Shown: positions 25,898-35,875, numbered from the stretch's first letter. The stretch: DNA of 54,362 nucleotides from Burkholderiaceae bacterium (GCA_017848435.1 JAFEHU010000032.1:1-54362); one strand, 5' to 3'. A program made the numbers and translations. Notes: generated by a model not told the origin, from the sequence alone.

Positions 25898-28800
25898 TCA
25901 GAATGCTTCGTTACCAGAATTTGTCGCCAACGCCTCAATGGGTTTGCGGCCAAAAAGCCACACCATGGCGGGCGTCAGGAACGAATCGAGCAGGGTGGAG
26001 GTGATCAGTCCACCGAAGATCACCACCGCCACCGGGTGAAGAATCTCGGTGCCTGGCATCTCCGCTTCAAACAGCAAGGGAGCTAGCGCAAACGCAGCCA
26101 CCAGCGCTGTCATCAACACGGGTGTCAACCGCTCCAGCGAGCCGCGTACCAGCATGGCCGTGTTGAACTTTTCGCCTTCAAAGGCGCACAGGTTGACGTA
26201 GTGCGAGACCTTCAAAATTCCGTTGCGTATGGCAATGCCAGCCAGCGTGATGAATCCCACCAGCGCGGCGACACTGAGCGGCTGTCCCGAAATCCATAGA
26301 CCAATCACCGCCCCCACCAAAGCCAGAGGAATGTTGGCCATGATGATGGCGGCCAGTACGGCTGAGCGGTAGCGCGAGTACAGGATGAAAAAGATCAAAG
26401 CCGCAGACGCCAGCGACAGCAAACCAATCAGCCGAGATGCATCTTCCTGCGCTTGGAATTGTCCGCCCAACGTTATGAAATAGCCAGCAGGCAAGGCAGT
26501 GTCGCCAGTGACTTTTCGGATGTCGGCCACCACGTCGCTGAGCGCGCGGCCCGAGGCGTTGGCCGACAGCACGATGCGCCGCCGACCATCGTCCCGGCTG
26601 ACCTGGTTGGGTCCGTCACCCTCGTCCACGCTGGCCATTTGCGACAAGGGTATCCGCCCCGCTGGTGTGTCGATCAGCAGGTTGCGCAGACCCTCAATGC
26701 CGCGCGCCGTCTCCGGCAGGCGCAGCACCAGGTCAAAGCGTCGACTGCCCTCCACAATCTGGGTGATCTTCTCGCCGTCGATTAACATTTGCAGTTCCTG
26801 CAGCAGCTTGGGCGGTGCAATGCCGTAGCCACGGGCTTTGTCGTAGTCCACCGCCACCTTGATCTGCGGTGTCAGCACCTGCTTTTCTACCTCCAGATCC
26901 ACCAGGCCGGCAACGCCTGAGAGTTTCTGGCGCAGTGCTTCGGCTTGGCCACGCAGCGTGTCCAGGTCATCGCCATAAATCTTGATGGCAATCTGCGCAC
27001 GCACGCCCGACAACAAATGGTCAATCCGGTGGCTGATGGGCTGGCCAATGCTGATAGCGGCCGGCAGGCTGGAAATGCGGCTGCGGATGTCGGCATAGAT
27101 CTCGGCCACGCTGCGGTCGCTGGTTTTGAGCCGCAGATCCAGCTCGGACACATGCACGCCCTCGGCGTGTTCGTCCAGCTCGGCCCGACCTGAACGACGG
27201 CCCACATAGGCTACTTCCGGCACACCGGTCAGAGCCTTCTCGGCCACCGCACCGATACGTGAAGTCTCTGCCAGCGTGGTGCCTGGGTTCAGCCGCAGGC
27301 CCACCAGGGCTACGCCTTCGTTGAAGGGCGGCAGAAACGTGGTGGGGAACAGCGGCACCACCGCGCCCGCCAACACGACAGCCACCCCACCCGCCACAAT
27401 CCAACCTCTTGGCGCATTGAGTACCGTTTGCAAACTGCCTGCATAACGGCTCTTGACCCAGGCCTGCACCTTGGTGTCGCCATGCTCCAACCCCCTGATT
27501 TTGGGCAGCAGGTAGTAGGCCATCACCGGCGTGACGGTGACCGACACCAGCATCGATGCCAGCAGCGACACAATGTAGGCCACCGCCAGCGGCTGCATTA
27601 GCCGGCCTTCGATGCCGGGCAGGAAGAACAACGGCAGCAGCACCAGCACAATGATGATGGTGGCGTAGACGATTGCCGAGCGCACTTCCAGTGTGGACTT
27701 GGCGATCAGCGCCAATGGCCCCAGCCGGGCATTGGGATGGGCTGCACGGTCTTCCTTGAGACGCCGCAGCACGTTCTCCACCCCCACCACCGCATCGTCC
27801 ACCAGACCGCCAATGGCAATCGTCAGACCGCCCAGCGTCATCGTGTTGATGGAGAAGCCGAAGTACTGGAACACCACCACTGTCAGCATCACCGACAGCG
27901 GAATCGCCGTCAGCGCTATCAGCGTGGTGCGCAGGTTGAGCAGAAACAGGTACAGCACCACCGCCACCACCATGCCGGCCGCGATCAGCTTGCCCTTGAG
28001 CGTGTCGACCGAGGCTTCGATGAAGCTGGCCTGGCGCATCGTGATCTGTGGTTGGCCCATGCCTGCGGGCAGGCCCTTCTTCAGTTCGTCCAGCGCGGCT
28101 TCGATCTGCTGCGTCAACTTCACCGTGTCGGCATCGGGTTGTTTCTGGATGCCCAGAATCACAGCGGGCAGGCCGTTCAGGCCCGCATCGCCGCGCTGGA
28201 TGGCGGGCGCAAACTTCACCTCTGCCACCTGGCTCAGTTGGATGGCCTGCTGGTTCCTGAAGGCTACTGGAAGTTTCGCTAGGTCTTCCAGCCGAGTGGT
28301 ACGTCCGATGTTGCGAATCAAATACTCGCGCGAATTCAGTTCGAGAAAACCACCACTGGTGTTGGCAGAAAATCCCTTTAACACTTCGGCGATTTCTTCC
28401 ACTGTCACACCCAGCGCTGCCATGCGGGCGCTGTCGGGCTGCACCTGGTACTGACGAACCTCACCGCCTATGGGCGCCACTTGGGCCACCCCTGGCAAAC
28501 TCAGCAAGCGCGGACGAATCACAAAGTCGGCGTACTCACGCACCAGCATCGGGTTGATCTTGCTGACATCAATCGGCAGTGCCAGCAGCATGATCTCGCC
28601 CATGATCGAGCTGATCGGCCCCATGCCCACATGCGTCACGCCTGGCGGCAAGGCCTCACGCGCAGCGGCCAGCCGCTCACCCACCAGTTGGCGGGCGCGG
28701 TAGATGTCGGTCTTCCAGTCGAAGCTTACATAGACGAACGACAAACCAACGCTTGAGACTGAGCGTGTCCCCTCCACGCCCGGAATACCTGCCATCGCCG

Positions 28801-29011
28801 TTTCGAGCGGGAATGTGATGAGTTGCTCCACCTCCTCGGGCGCCATGCCACCGGCTTCGGCCTGGATCGTGACGGTGGGTTTGTTCAGGTTAGGGAATAC
28901 ATCCACCGGCAGTCGGGTAAGTGTGTAGCCGCCGTACAGCAGCAATACCAGCGACGCCAGCACGACGATCAGCCGGTTGTGCAATGAGAAATAAACCAGT
29001 TTGTTGAACAC
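25898..29011 (-). CDS. czcA: Heavy-metal RND efflux pump, CzcA-type
   Basis: 1037 aa, GTG start. Full-length HME-RND fold with the TM4 motif [13 protein letters not shown]. It lacks the CusA methionines: the matching positions read [22 protein letters not shown] and [10 protein letters not shown], so a divalent cation rather than Cu(I) is the likely substrate. HAEGVH offers His/Glu ligands. It follows the adaptor gene by 3 nt. Exact metal (Co, Zn, Cd, Ni or other) cannot be told. Confidence 0.88.
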   Translation of the reverse strand: MFNKLVYFSLHNRLIVVLASLVLLLYGGYTLTRLPVDVFPNLNKPTVTIQAEAGGMAPEEVEQLITFPLETAMAGIPGVEGTRSVSSVGLSFVYVSFDWKTDIYRARQLVGERLAAAREALPPGVTHVGMGPISSIMGEIMLLALPIDVSKINPMLVREYADFVIRPRLLSLPGVAQVAPIGGEVRQYQVQPDSARMAALGVTVEEIAEVLKGFSANTSGGFLELNSREYLIRNIGRTTRLEDLAKLPVAFRNQQAIQLSQVAEVKFAPAIQRGDAGLNGLPAVILGIQKQPDADTVKLTQQIEAALDELKKGLPAGMGQPQITMRQASFIEASVDTLKGKLIAAGMVVAVVLYLFLLNLRTTLIALTAIPLSVMLTVVVFQYFGFSINTMTLGGLTIAIGGLVDDAVVGVENVLRRLKEDRAAHPNARLGPLALIAKSTLEVRSAIVYATIIIVLVLLPLFFLPGIEGRLMQPLAVAYIVSLLASMLVSVTVTPVMAYYLLPKIRGLEHGDTKVQAWVKSRYAGSLQTVLNAPRGWIVAGGVAVVLAGAVVPLFPTTFLPPFNEGVALVGLRLNPGTTLAETSRIGAVAEKALTGVPEVAYVGRRSGRAELDEHAEGVHVSELDLRLKTSDRSVAEIYADIRSRISSLPAAISIGQPISHRIDHLLSGVRAQIAIKIYGDDLDTLRGQAEALRQKLSGVAGLVDLEVEKQVLTPQIKVAVDYDKARGYGIAPPKLLQELQMLIDGEKITQIVEGSRRFDLVLRLPETARGIEGLRNLLIDTPAGRIPLSQMASVDEGDGPNQVSRDDGRRRIVLSANASGRALSDVVADIRKVTGDTALPAGYFITLGGQFQAQEDASRLIGLLSLASAALIFFILYSRYRSAVLAAIIMANIPLALVGAVIGLWISGQPLSVAALVGFITLAGIAIRNGILKVSHYVNLCAFEGEKFNTAMLVRGSLERLTPVLMTALVAAFALAPLLFEAEMPGTEILHPVAVVIFGGLITSTLLDSFLTPAMVWLFGRKPIEALATNSGNEAF

Positions 29012-29014
29012 GGC

Positions 29015-30139
29015 TTACCTCACCTGGTTGATCAAGGCTGCGCCCTGCGTGACCACACGGTCACCAGCCTTCAGGCCGTCCAGCACCGATACGCGTGCCC
29101 CGTCAAGGGCAACAGACCGCACAGTGCGTGGTGCAAACACCTCCGCGCCGGTATGGACCCACACAATGTCCTGATTGCTGGGGTTTTTGGCGATGGCCGA
29201 GGCCGGTACCGCGAAGCCCTGCACCTGCTCTTTGGTTTGCACGACGACCTTCACCGGCTGGTGTACCGCCAAGGGCAATGGCGACTTACCGGTGGTGCGG
29301 AACTGCAGAGGAATCGCCCCTTCGCGCAGGCTTCTGCCTGCCCCTGCGAATTGCAGCGGGATGCTGTTGTTGCTGCCGGGTGCGCCAACGCTGGCGCCTG
29401 CAATGTTGCCGATCAGAGACGCGTCGAACGCGCTGGCCTCGACCGTCAGTCGGGCCGGGTCAATGATCTCAAACAGCAGTTCGCGTGCTTCGATCACCTG
29501 GCCTGCCACCGCATTGCTGACAGAAATCACACCGGCCACAGGCGACACCAAGGATTCGCTGGCCGACACGCTGGCTTGTACTGCCGCCAGCCGCTGCTGC
29601 AGGCTGAACACATCGCTCTGGGCCGCGTCCCGGTCTTTCTGCGCAATGCTGCCCTCCAGCTGGGCAAAGCGGGCAACGCGCCGCTGGGCCTGGTCAAGCT
29701 GGGCGCGCAACTCGGCGCTTTGGGCGACCTGGTTAGCCCGCTCAATCGGGCTGGCAGAGGCGCGCACGATAGCGAGCACTTCGCCCTTGCGCACCGCTTG
29801 CCCCAGAGCTGGAAAGCCTCTGGGGGTCGCCTCTATCCGGCCTGCAATGCTTGCCTGCACGCGTCCGCCTGCGTTAGGGTCCATCACAACCCTCCCGCTC
29901 AGCTCAAGGGTCTTGGGCAGGCTGGCTTGCACTATTGCTACCGTGCGAACGCCCAACTGGCGTTGCGACTGTTTGGGCAGAAAAACATCGCCGTCTGGCA
30001 GGCGCTTGGGTGCGTTGGCATTGGTGGCGGCAGGTGCTTCGTCGCCATGGTCATGCCCTTCGCCGGATTGGGCAGCAAAAGGGTAGGCTAGCGCGGTGAC
30101 GGCAAGCGCCACCGACAGCATGTAAATGGTCTGTTTCAT
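29015..30139 (-). CDS. czcB: RND periplasmic adaptor, CzcB-like
   Basis: 374 aa from ATG 30139 (GGAAA upstream; the frame also opens at TTG 30160). Signal peptide to about residue 23, then GEGHDHGDEA, a metal-binding His/Asp patch. Adaptor body with lipoyl half-motifs, an alpha-helical hairpin (RANQVAQSAELRAQLDQAQR) and a barrel domain (VASASAIAKN-type end). It couples the RND pump to the outer-membrane channel. Confidence 0.86.
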   Translation of the reverse strand: MKQTIYMLSVALAVTALAYPFAAQSGEGHDHGDEAPAATNANAPKRLPDGDVFLPKQSQRQLGVRTVAIVQASLPKTLELSGRVVMDPNAGGRVQASIAGRIEATPRGFPALGQAVRKGEVLAIVRASASPIERANQVAQSAELRAQLDQAQRRVARFAQLEGSIAQKDRDAAQSDVFSLQQRLAAVQASVSASESLVSPVAGVISVSNAVAGQVIEARELLFEIIDPARLTVEASAFDASLIGNIAGASVGAPGSNNSIPLQFAGAGRSLREGAIPLQFRTTGKSPLPLAVHQPVKVVVQTKEQVQGFAVPASAIAKNPSNQDIVWVHTGAEVFAPRTVRSVALDGARVSVLDGLKAGDRVVTQGAALINQVR

Positions 30140-30156
30140 TGTTTGTTTCCTAGCGC

Positions 30157-30735
30157 TCAAATGCTCATGGATTTAGCTTGTCCGGGCTTGGTTTGGCGCA
30201 AACGCCAAATCACAGCGGCCAAAAGCGCCAGCAATGCAATGGCCATACCGGACCACAGGCCCCATGGTTTGCTGGGTGCCTCGTTGGCGTGATCAGCCTC
30301 CGGGTCAGGAACAACCAGTTCCGCGGTAAGTAAGTCTGTTTGGTCGCCGGCTGTGATCGTCAGGGTGATGGCATAAGTGCCAGGCTTTTTGAAGGCCTCT
30401 GATGGCATGCTGTAGCCGGCGTGATCCGCGTGATATGCCAGCGGTGATTTCAGGCTGCCGGACTCCAGTTCTACCTTGGCATCCAGCACCGGCTCATTGG
30501 TCTCATACTGGTCGATCAGAAATGAAAGCTCAGCGCCATCGAGCACGCCAACCGTTTCAAACAAGTCGGAGTGCGCTGTGAAGCGAGGTAACGCAGGCCC
30601 GGCGCTGGTTGCAGGTGCTGCGTCATGCGAATGGCCTTCACCTGCAAACAATGGGAACTGAGCGGCCAGCAGCAGACACGCCAGAAACATCCGAGTCGTT
30701 CGAGCCCAACGGTTTTGAGAAATAGCGAGTGTCAT
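30157..30735 (-). CDS. Membrane-anchored periplasmic protein of the second RND operon
   Basis: 192 aa. Signal peptide ends near PLFAGEGHSHD, giving a His-rich start like the adaptor; a beta-sandwich domain follows (LPRFTAHSDLFETVGVLDG, AYHADHAGYSMPSEAF), and a C-terminal TM helix (GMAIALLALLAAVIW) anchors it. ATG overlaps the czcC stop (ATGA). Comparable domains are sometimes fused to CzcB-type adaptors, so it is probably a separate metal-presenting subunit of this pump. No established name. Confidence 0.68.
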   Translation of the reverse strand: MTLAISQNRWARTTRMFLACLLLAAQFPLFAGEGHSHDAAPATSAGPALPRFTAHSDLFETVGVLDGAELSFLIDQYETNEPVLDAKVELESGSLKSPLAYHADHAGYSMPSEAFKKPGTYAITLTITAGDQTDLLTAELVVPDPEADHANEAPSKPWGLWSGMAIALLALLAAVIWRLRQTKPGQAKSMSI

Positions 30736-31964
30736 GGCAGTAGTCCTTGTGCTTGGTTCAGGCGCGATACCGCCCTTTGTTGTTCAACGCGTGCGCGGGC
30801 CAGCGCGAGTTCGGCTTCGAAGCGCTCGCTTTCGGCGCGCAGTCGGGCGGGCAGATCGCTTTCCCCCAGTTGGAAGGACTTGGCTATAAGACCCTGTGCC
30901 TCGTTGCTCAGTGAAGCCCGTTCTGACGCCAGCGTCAGCGCCTTTTGCGCGGCCTCCAGGGCCAAGTTAGCACTCTGAACCTCGGCCTCAATTTGTCGCG
31001 CTGCGGCATCTTTGTCGGCCATGGCGGTATCGAGTTCAGCGCGCGCTGCTGCCAGGCGCGATGCGTTGCGGTTGTCACCGCCGAACGGGATGCGGACTGA
31101 CAGGCGAATGGCGTTTTGAGCACTCTCACCGAAAACCGACCGCTCGCGCGTCAGGCCAACGCCAAGTTCCACGGGGTCACGCCGGTCAGCATCGGCCAGG
31201 GCGAGGCGGGCTTCAGCTGCACGCACCTTGGCTTGTGCGCTGGTGGCCAGCGGATGCTCGCCCACGGTGGGCGAGTTATTCATCTCCGCTACGTGAGCAA
31301 ACTGCGTCAGACCTGTCAACGCCCGCCACTGACCTTGCAGTTGCGCCAGCGCGGCGTCTGACTGTGCGGCCAAAACGCTGGCCTGTTTTGCCGCAGCTTG
31401 AGCAAGCAGGGCATCAACCCGCGCAGACTCTCCTGCCGTGACGCGCTTTTGCACGTCCTGGGCCAGTGACTGGCCTTCGGCTTCTTTGCGCAGCGCCAGC
31501 TCGCGCTCCAGTGTCACCACCGCAGCGGTGGCAGCCAGTTCGCGCACTTGCGCTGCAAGCGCCAGCTTGGCGCTGCGCTGCTGTATGTCAAGCGCGCTGC
31601 GTTCTGCGGTGATTTGTGCAGCCGTGGCGGTGCGCACGCCGGGGTTCCAAAGGGGCAATCCCAACTCGGCCTCGTATTCCCGCAGCCCGAGGTTGGAAGC
31701 TGGTCGGTCGTTGCGGTGCGTCAGGGTAAGGCTAGGCGGGCTGGAGAGCAGCGCTTTTGAGACGCGCAGTCGCGCATCCAGCTCAGCCTGGCGGTTCTCA
31801 AGGGACCGTGCGTTGGGACTTAGGGACCACGCAGCCTCCAAGGCCGCAGAAAGGGACGGAGGTGTACCGCCCTGTGCGTTAACCGTCGCAGAGGCAAAAA
31901 CCAACAGGGCGACAACCGAGGCATGTCGCGGCCCAAATAACGGACGATTGAAATGGATGAACAC
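30732..31964 (-). CDS. czcC: TolC-family outer-membrane factor, CzcC-like
   Basis: 410 aa. Signal peptide ends SATVNAQ; two repeats of long Ala/Gln/Arg helices (SLSAALEAAWSLSPNARSL; RIPFGGDNRNASRLAAARAE). It is the first structural gene after the CzcI-like leader, 83 nt downstream of it. Outer-membrane channel of the second RND pump. Confidence 0.84.
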   Translation of the reverse strand: MFIHFNRPLFGPRHASVVALLVFASATVNAQGGTPPSLSAALEAAWSLSPNARSLENRQAELDARLRVSKALLSSPPSLTLTHRNDRPASNLGLREYEAELGLPLWNPGVRTATAAQITAERSALDIQQRSAKLALAAQVRELAATAAVVTLERELALRKEAEGQSLAQDVQKRVTAGESARVDALLAQAAAKQASVLAAQSDAALAQLQGQWRALTGLTQFAHVAEMNNSPTVGEHPLATSAQAKVRAAEARLALADADRRDPVELGVGLTRERSVFGESAQNAIRLSVRIPFGGDNRNASRLAAARAELDTAMADKDAAARQIEAEVQSANLALEAAQKALTLASERASLSNEAQGLIAKSFQLGESDLPARLRAESERFEAELALARARVEQQRAVSRLNQAQGLLP

Positions 31965-32009
31965 AGAGTTCTCCGAAGTGGGTCAACAACTTCGGTGAAC
32001 CTCCAAGCG

Positions 32010-32028
32010 CCAGCGGTTTAGCCGCTGG
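32010..32028 (-). other. Intercistronic hairpin between czcI-like and czcC
   Basis: Stem CCAGCGG / CCGCTGG with a 5-nt loop. A second perfect hairpin, CACCACGAC-agaa-GTCGTGGTG (32057-32078), overlaps the 3' end of the leader gene. Together they could trim or attenuate transcription into czcC. No T-run. Confidence 0.4.
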
Positions 32029-32047
32029 AGAGAAACGAGACAAGTGC

Positions 32048-32416
32048 TTAAAGATTCACCACGACAGAAGTCGTGGTGGCCCATTTAGGGCGTTCGATTC
32101 TGGAAAGAGAGCCAGATGAGATGTGCGGTGAACTGGTGACATATCCAAGACCCGTATCTCCTGGATTGCGCAAGAGGATATGGTCAGAACCAAGACCTAT
32201 CACTGTCGTGTGGTGAGAATGATTGTCATGGCAAGCATGACTGTTCCCATCAATTTGGCAATGGTCGCAGTTGGGAGAAATTTCCAGGTCGGTGGTGACA
32301 ACAGACGCATGTCCGTGCACCACCGCATGCGCCATTTCCGCCGTCACATGCGCATTGGCCAGGCCCATTTGCAGGGACTGGAACACGAACACAACGATGA
32401 GCAAATAGCGCAACAT
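32048..32416 (-). CDS. CzcI-like small secreted Cys/His protein (czc leader)
   Basis: 122 aa from ATG 32416. Signal peptide LRYLLIVVFVFQSLQMGLANA, then His (HVTAEMAHAVVHGHAS) and a Cys/His cluster CDHCQIDGNSHACHDNHSHH. It heads czcC, as CzcI does in known czc operons. The cluster has more His and fewer Cys than the two copper-operon relatives, in keeping with a divalent cation. A TATCAT box ends 8 nt before ATG. Confidence 0.68.
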   Translation of the reverse strand: MLRYLLIVVFVFQSLQMGLANAHVTAEMAHAVVHGHASVVTTDLEISPNCDHCQIDGNSHACHDNHSHHTTVIGLGSDHILLRNPGDTGLGYVTSSPHISSGSLSRIERPKWATTTSVVVNL

Positions 32417-32424
32417 GGGTGTGA

Positions 32425-32430
32425 ATGATA
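32425..32430 (-). promoter_or_regulatory. -10 box of the second RND operon
   Basis: TATCAT on the minus strand, 8 nt before ATG 32416, with no good -35 at the right distance. Predicts a leaderless mRNA and activator control. Confidence 0.4.
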
Positions 32431-32478
32431 CGACGGCTTCAGGAAAGTTCAGAGAACGGGCGGTAAACCGATCCCATA

Positions 32479-33009
32479 TCACTGGCCTTTGGCGTCAAAT
32501 GTGGCGCTTGTTCTGAAAGTCAGCCACAGCAGCAACGCGACCCCGGTACAAATGGCCATGTCCGCCAGATTGAACGCAGGCCAATGCCAACCCTGCCAGT
32601 ACAAATCAAGGTAGTCCACCACGTAGCCTCGATACAGCCTGTCAACCAGATTGCCCAGGGCGCCGCCAAGAAGAACGGCTAGGGCAAATCGCTCCACCCG
32701 GTTGGGCGACTTGGCCAACGACCACGCCAACCAGACGGAAACGGCGGCAGCTACCCCAACGAACAACCACCGTTGCCAACCCCCGGCATCAGCAAGAAAA
32801 CTGAATGCTGCGCCCGTGTTGTGAACATGCACAAGGTTGAAAAATGGCGTGACGGCAATGGCCTGCAGGTAGTCAAGCTGCTGGTGTATCCACTGCTTCA
32901 GCACCACGTCGAGGCCGAGGATCATTCCAACTACCCACCAGGCCGAGCCGATTGGAAGTCGGCCTGTCGCTGCATTGCCGGCGACGGGTTCTAGGTTTGC
33001 GCCGGTCAT
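32479..33009 (-). CDS. lspA: Signal peptidase II (metal-operon copy)
   Basis: 176 aa from ATG 33009, overlapping the cadA stop by 4 nt (ATGA). Four TM helices and the aspartyl-protease motifs NTGAAFSF, NLVDRLYRG and VVDYLDLY. It cleaves prolipoprotein signals in the inner membrane. An lspA joined to a lead/cadmium ATPase is known from pbr-type operons, where it is needed for the lead phosphate response. It is an accessory copy; a housekeeping lspA should exist elsewhere. Confidence 0.88.
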   Translation of the reverse strand: MTGANLEPVAGNAATGRLPIGSAWWVVGMILGLDVVLKQWIHQQLDYLQAIAVTPFFNLVHVHNTGAAFSFLADAGGWQRWLFVGVAAAVSVWLAWSLAKSPNRVERFALAVLLGGALGNLVDRLYRGYVVDYLDLYWQGWHWPAFNLADMAICTGVALLLWLTFRTSATFDAKGQ

Positions 33010-35228
33010 TTGCGAAGCAATCTCAAACCATTGGCGACCACCAACAGGCTGGCGCCCATGTCCGCAAAGACTGCCATCCACATGGTCGCGGTTCCAAACA
33101 CAGCCATCACCAAGAAGATGCTTTTGATGCCAAGTGCCAGGCTGATGTTTTGCCAGAGCACGGCATGGGTGCGTTTTGACAGGCGAACCGTCTCGGCCAC
33201 GCGCTGCAAGTCGTCGTTCATGATCACCACGTCAGCGGCTTCGATGGCCGTGTCGGTACCGGCACCGCCCATGGCAAAGCCAATGTCTGCCTGGGCGAGT
33301 GCGGGGGCGTCGTTGATGCCGTCACCCGCCATGCCCGTGGGACCGTAGCGTTTTTGCATTTCCTTGATCGCGACAAGCTTTGCTTCAGGCAGCAGGTCAC
33401 CCCGCGCATCCGCTATCCCTGCCTGTGCGGCGATGGCTTTCGCTGTGGCAGCGTTGTCGCCGGTCAGCATCACGGGGGTCACACCCAGCGCCTGAAGTTC
33501 AGCCACAGCCTGTTTGGAGGATTCCCGGATGGTGTCGGCTACCGCGAACAGCGCCAGCACGCGGGTGTCATCGGCCAGCAGCGTGATCGTTCGGCCTTGC
33601 TGTTCATGTATGGCTAACGCCGCTTCAAGCTCAGGGGAACACAGGCCCCTCTCATGGATGGAGCGGTGGTTCCCCAAGACCAACGGTTGTCCGTTGACCG
33701 TGCCTGACACGCCACGACCTGGCAAGGCCACAAAGGTCTCAACAGGCACTGGTGTAGTCGCCAGTCCGTTCGTGATCGCCATTGATACAGGATGGTCCGA
33801 GCGCGACGACAAACTGGCTGCCAGCACTTTGATGGCGGCCTCGTCGGCTTCATCCAACACTTTCCAGTCCACCAACTTGGGTTTGCCCTCGGTGATCGTT
33901 CCAGTTTTATCCAGTGCGACGGCCTTCAGGAGCCGTGCGCCTTCTAGATAAGTACCTCCCTTGATCAAAATCCCACGCCGTGCAGCAGCAGACAGGCCGC
34001 TGACGACAGTGACTGGGGTCGAAATCACCAACGCGCATGGGCAGGCAATGACCAGCAGAACCAATGCTTTGTACAGTGCCTCCAGCCAGGTCAGGCTGGT
34101 CAGAACAGGCATCAGGATGGCGACTGCAACGGCTATCGCAAAGACGGCTGGCGTGTAGATTGCTGCAAACCGGTCCACAAACCGTTGGGTGGACGCGCGG
34201 GTTCCCTGGGCTTGTTCGACGGCGTGGATGATGCGCGCCAGCGTGGTGTTGTTGGCTGCGGCCGTCACCCGGAATTCCAGCTCACCCGTCTCATTGATCG
34301 TTCCCGCGAATACGGCATCCCCAGGTGCCTTGTCCACCGGAATGGACTCGCCAGTGACGGACGCCTGGTTGATGGCGCTGTTTCCTTTGGTGACGATGCC
34401 ATCCAAAGCCACTCTTTCACCAGGCTTGATACGAACAATGGCCTCCAGTGGCACCGCGCTCGCGGGCGTCATCACCCACTCGCCATTCATCCCCAGGACC
34501 AAGGCTTCCTCGGGAGCCAACGCGAGCAGTCCCTTGATAGCATTGCGTGCGCGGTCCACAGCCTTGGCCTCAATCAGCTCGGCGATGGCGTACAGCGCCA
34601 TCACCATCGCAGCCTCGGGCCATTGACCAATCAAAAATGCGCCTGTGACAGCAACTGACATCAGCGCATTGATATTGAGCTTGCCGCGCACCAGCGCTGC
34701 CAAGCCTTTCTTGTATGTACTGATTCCTGCTAGCCAGATGGCCAGTGCGGCCACAGCCATGCCGACGCCCTTCCAGATAACAAGGTCTGGTGCGAAATAG
34801 GCAATGGACTCGGCAATCACTGCGAAGGTCAAAGCCGCCACAAGACGTGCCATGCCGTCCGTCTGACCATGTGCATGTTCTTCGCTGGCCTCGTTTTCAA
34901 GGGCCCCCATGGATTTGGCCATCTGAATTGGCTGTGGGTCAAAACCCACTTTGCGAATGGCGTCAAGAGCCAGTGACAGCGCTTGGTCGGTGGCATCAAT
35001 GGTGAGCGTGCGGTCGCCCAGTTGAAATCCAAGCGAATGGATGCCAGGAATCGACTCCAGCACTTGGCGAATTTCTAATTCTTCAGCGCTGCAGTCCATG
35101 GTGGCGATGCGGAAACGCTGCCCCCTTGAACCTGGCGGCGAGGCCGATTTGGTCGTGGTTGAGGACGAACAGCAAGGGGTAGAGTTGTTTGCTTCGTGTG
35201 CCGAAGGAGGCGTGTTTTGAGAGGTCAT
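33006..35228 (-). CDS. cadA: Cd/Zn/Pb-transporting P-type ATPase
   Basis: 740 aa P1B-ATPase. A Cys pair in the N-terminal tail (TPCCSSS) and one HMA domain with MDCSAEE, the acidic variant seen in Pb/Cd/Zn pumps. Catalytic motifs: VTGES, ACPCALV in TM6, DKTGTITEG, SDHPV and GDGINDAPAL. Full length. It pumps divalent soft metals from cytosol to periplasm. ATG lies 6 nt after the -10 box, so the message looks leaderless. Divergent from cadR. Confidence 0.92.
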   Translation of the reverse strand: MTSQNTPPSAHEANNSTPCCSSSTTTKSASPPGSRGQRFRIATMDCSAEELEIRQVLESIPGIHSLGFQLGDRTLTIDATDQALSLALDAIRKVGFDPQPIQMAKSMGALENEASEEHAHGQTDGMARLVAALTFAVIAESIAYFAPDLVIWKGVGMAVAALAIWLAGISTYKKGLAALVRGKLNINALMSVAVTGAFLIGQWPEAAMVMALYAIAELIEAKAVDRARNAIKGLLALAPEEALVLGMNGEWVMTPASAVPLEAIVRIKPGERVALDGIVTKGNSAINQASVTGESIPVDKAPGDAVFAGTINETGELEFRVTAAANNTTLARIIHAVEQAQGTRASTQRFVDRFAAIYTPAVFAIAVAVAILMPVLTSLTWLEALYKALVLLVIACPCALVISTPVTVVSGLSAAARRGILIKGGTYLEGARLLKAVALDKTGTITEGKPKLVDWKVLDEADEAAIKVLAASLSSRSDHPVSMAITNGLATTPVPVETFVALPGRGVSGTVNGQPLVLGNHRSIHERGLCSPELEAALAIHEQQGRTITLLADDTRVLALFAVADTIRESSKQAVAELQALGVTPVMLTGDNAATAKAIAAQAGIADARGDLLPEAKLVAIKEMQKRYGPTGMAGDGINDAPALAQADIGFAMGGAGTDTAIEAADVVIMNDDLQRVAETVRLSKRTHAVLWQNISLALGIKSIFLVMAVFGTATMWMAVFADMGASLLVVANGLRLLRK

Positions 35229-35234
35229 GATGCG

Positions 35235-35265
35235 ATTGGAAACCTTGTAGTAACCTTAAAGTCAA
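35235..35265 (-). promoter_or_regulatory. MerR-type promoter of cadA
   Basis: Minus strand: TTGACT (35260-35265), a 19-bp spacer with AAGGTT repeated at both ends, then TCCAAT (35235-35240). The long spacer is typical of promoters activated by MerR/CadR/PbrR. Confidence 0.65.
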
Positions 35266-35324
35266 GAACCCTGTTCAATTGACCGCAATGCCCTGACGGC
35301 ATTCGAAGCGCCTGGAGAAGCCAC

Positions 35325-35774
35325 ATGAAAATTAGCGAACTGGCTAAAGCTGCTCAGACGCAAGCTGAGACGATCCGGTTTTACGAGCGCGAAGGCCTCT
35401 TGCCCCAGGCGGCTCGGACGGAGTCCAACTACAGGTCCTATGACCAATCCAGCATCGAACGACTGGCGTTCATTCGCCACTGCCGCTCTCTTGACATGGC
35501 GCTGGATGAGATTCGCACCCTGCTTCGCTTCAAAGATGCTCCCAGTGCCCAGTGTGGCGATGTAAACACTTTGTTGGACGAGCACATTGACCATGTCACC
35601 AAACGCATCCGGGAGCTGAAGGCCATGGAAAAGACGTTGAAGGCCATGCGGCTTCAGTGCCGGGATGCCCAACTGGCAAAAGATTGCGGCATCCTGAACG
35701 GGCTGGTAGAGGCAGCACATCAGCCGACAGCGAGCCCACAACCTCGGGGCCACATCCAGGGCACACACCGGTAG
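35325..35774 (+). CDS. cadR: Cd/Pb-responsive MerR-family regulator
   Basis: 149 aa. Winged helix QTQAETIRFYEREGLLP, dimer helix, then metal-ligand cysteines in SAQCGDVN (about residue 78) and LQCRDAQLAKDCGIL (about residues 111 and 119), the CadR/PbrR pattern. The tail has two late His. A good ribosome site (GGAG) precedes ATG. It should activate cadA-lspA through the 19-bp-spacer promoter. CadR and PbrR cannot be told apart safely by eye. Confidence 0.85.
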   Translation: MKISELAKAAQTQAETIRFYEREGLLPQAARTESNYRSYDQSSIERLAFIRHCRSLDMALDEIRTLLRFKDAPSAQCGDVNTLLDEHIDHVTKRIRELKAMEKTLKAMRLQCRDAQLAKDCGILNGLVEAAHQPTASPQPRGHIQGTHR

Positions 35775-35875
35775 GACGCAGGTTTTCAGCCACCTAGTGC
35801 AGATTTCGTCGCTCATCGCATTTCCTGCCACCAGGTTCGCCTCCCATCCGGGAGAGACCTGCAACAGGAGTAAGT

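Noticed and set aside
27693-28454. Plus-strand frames in czcA
   Set aside because: Antisense to the RND pump; no ribosome site or domain.
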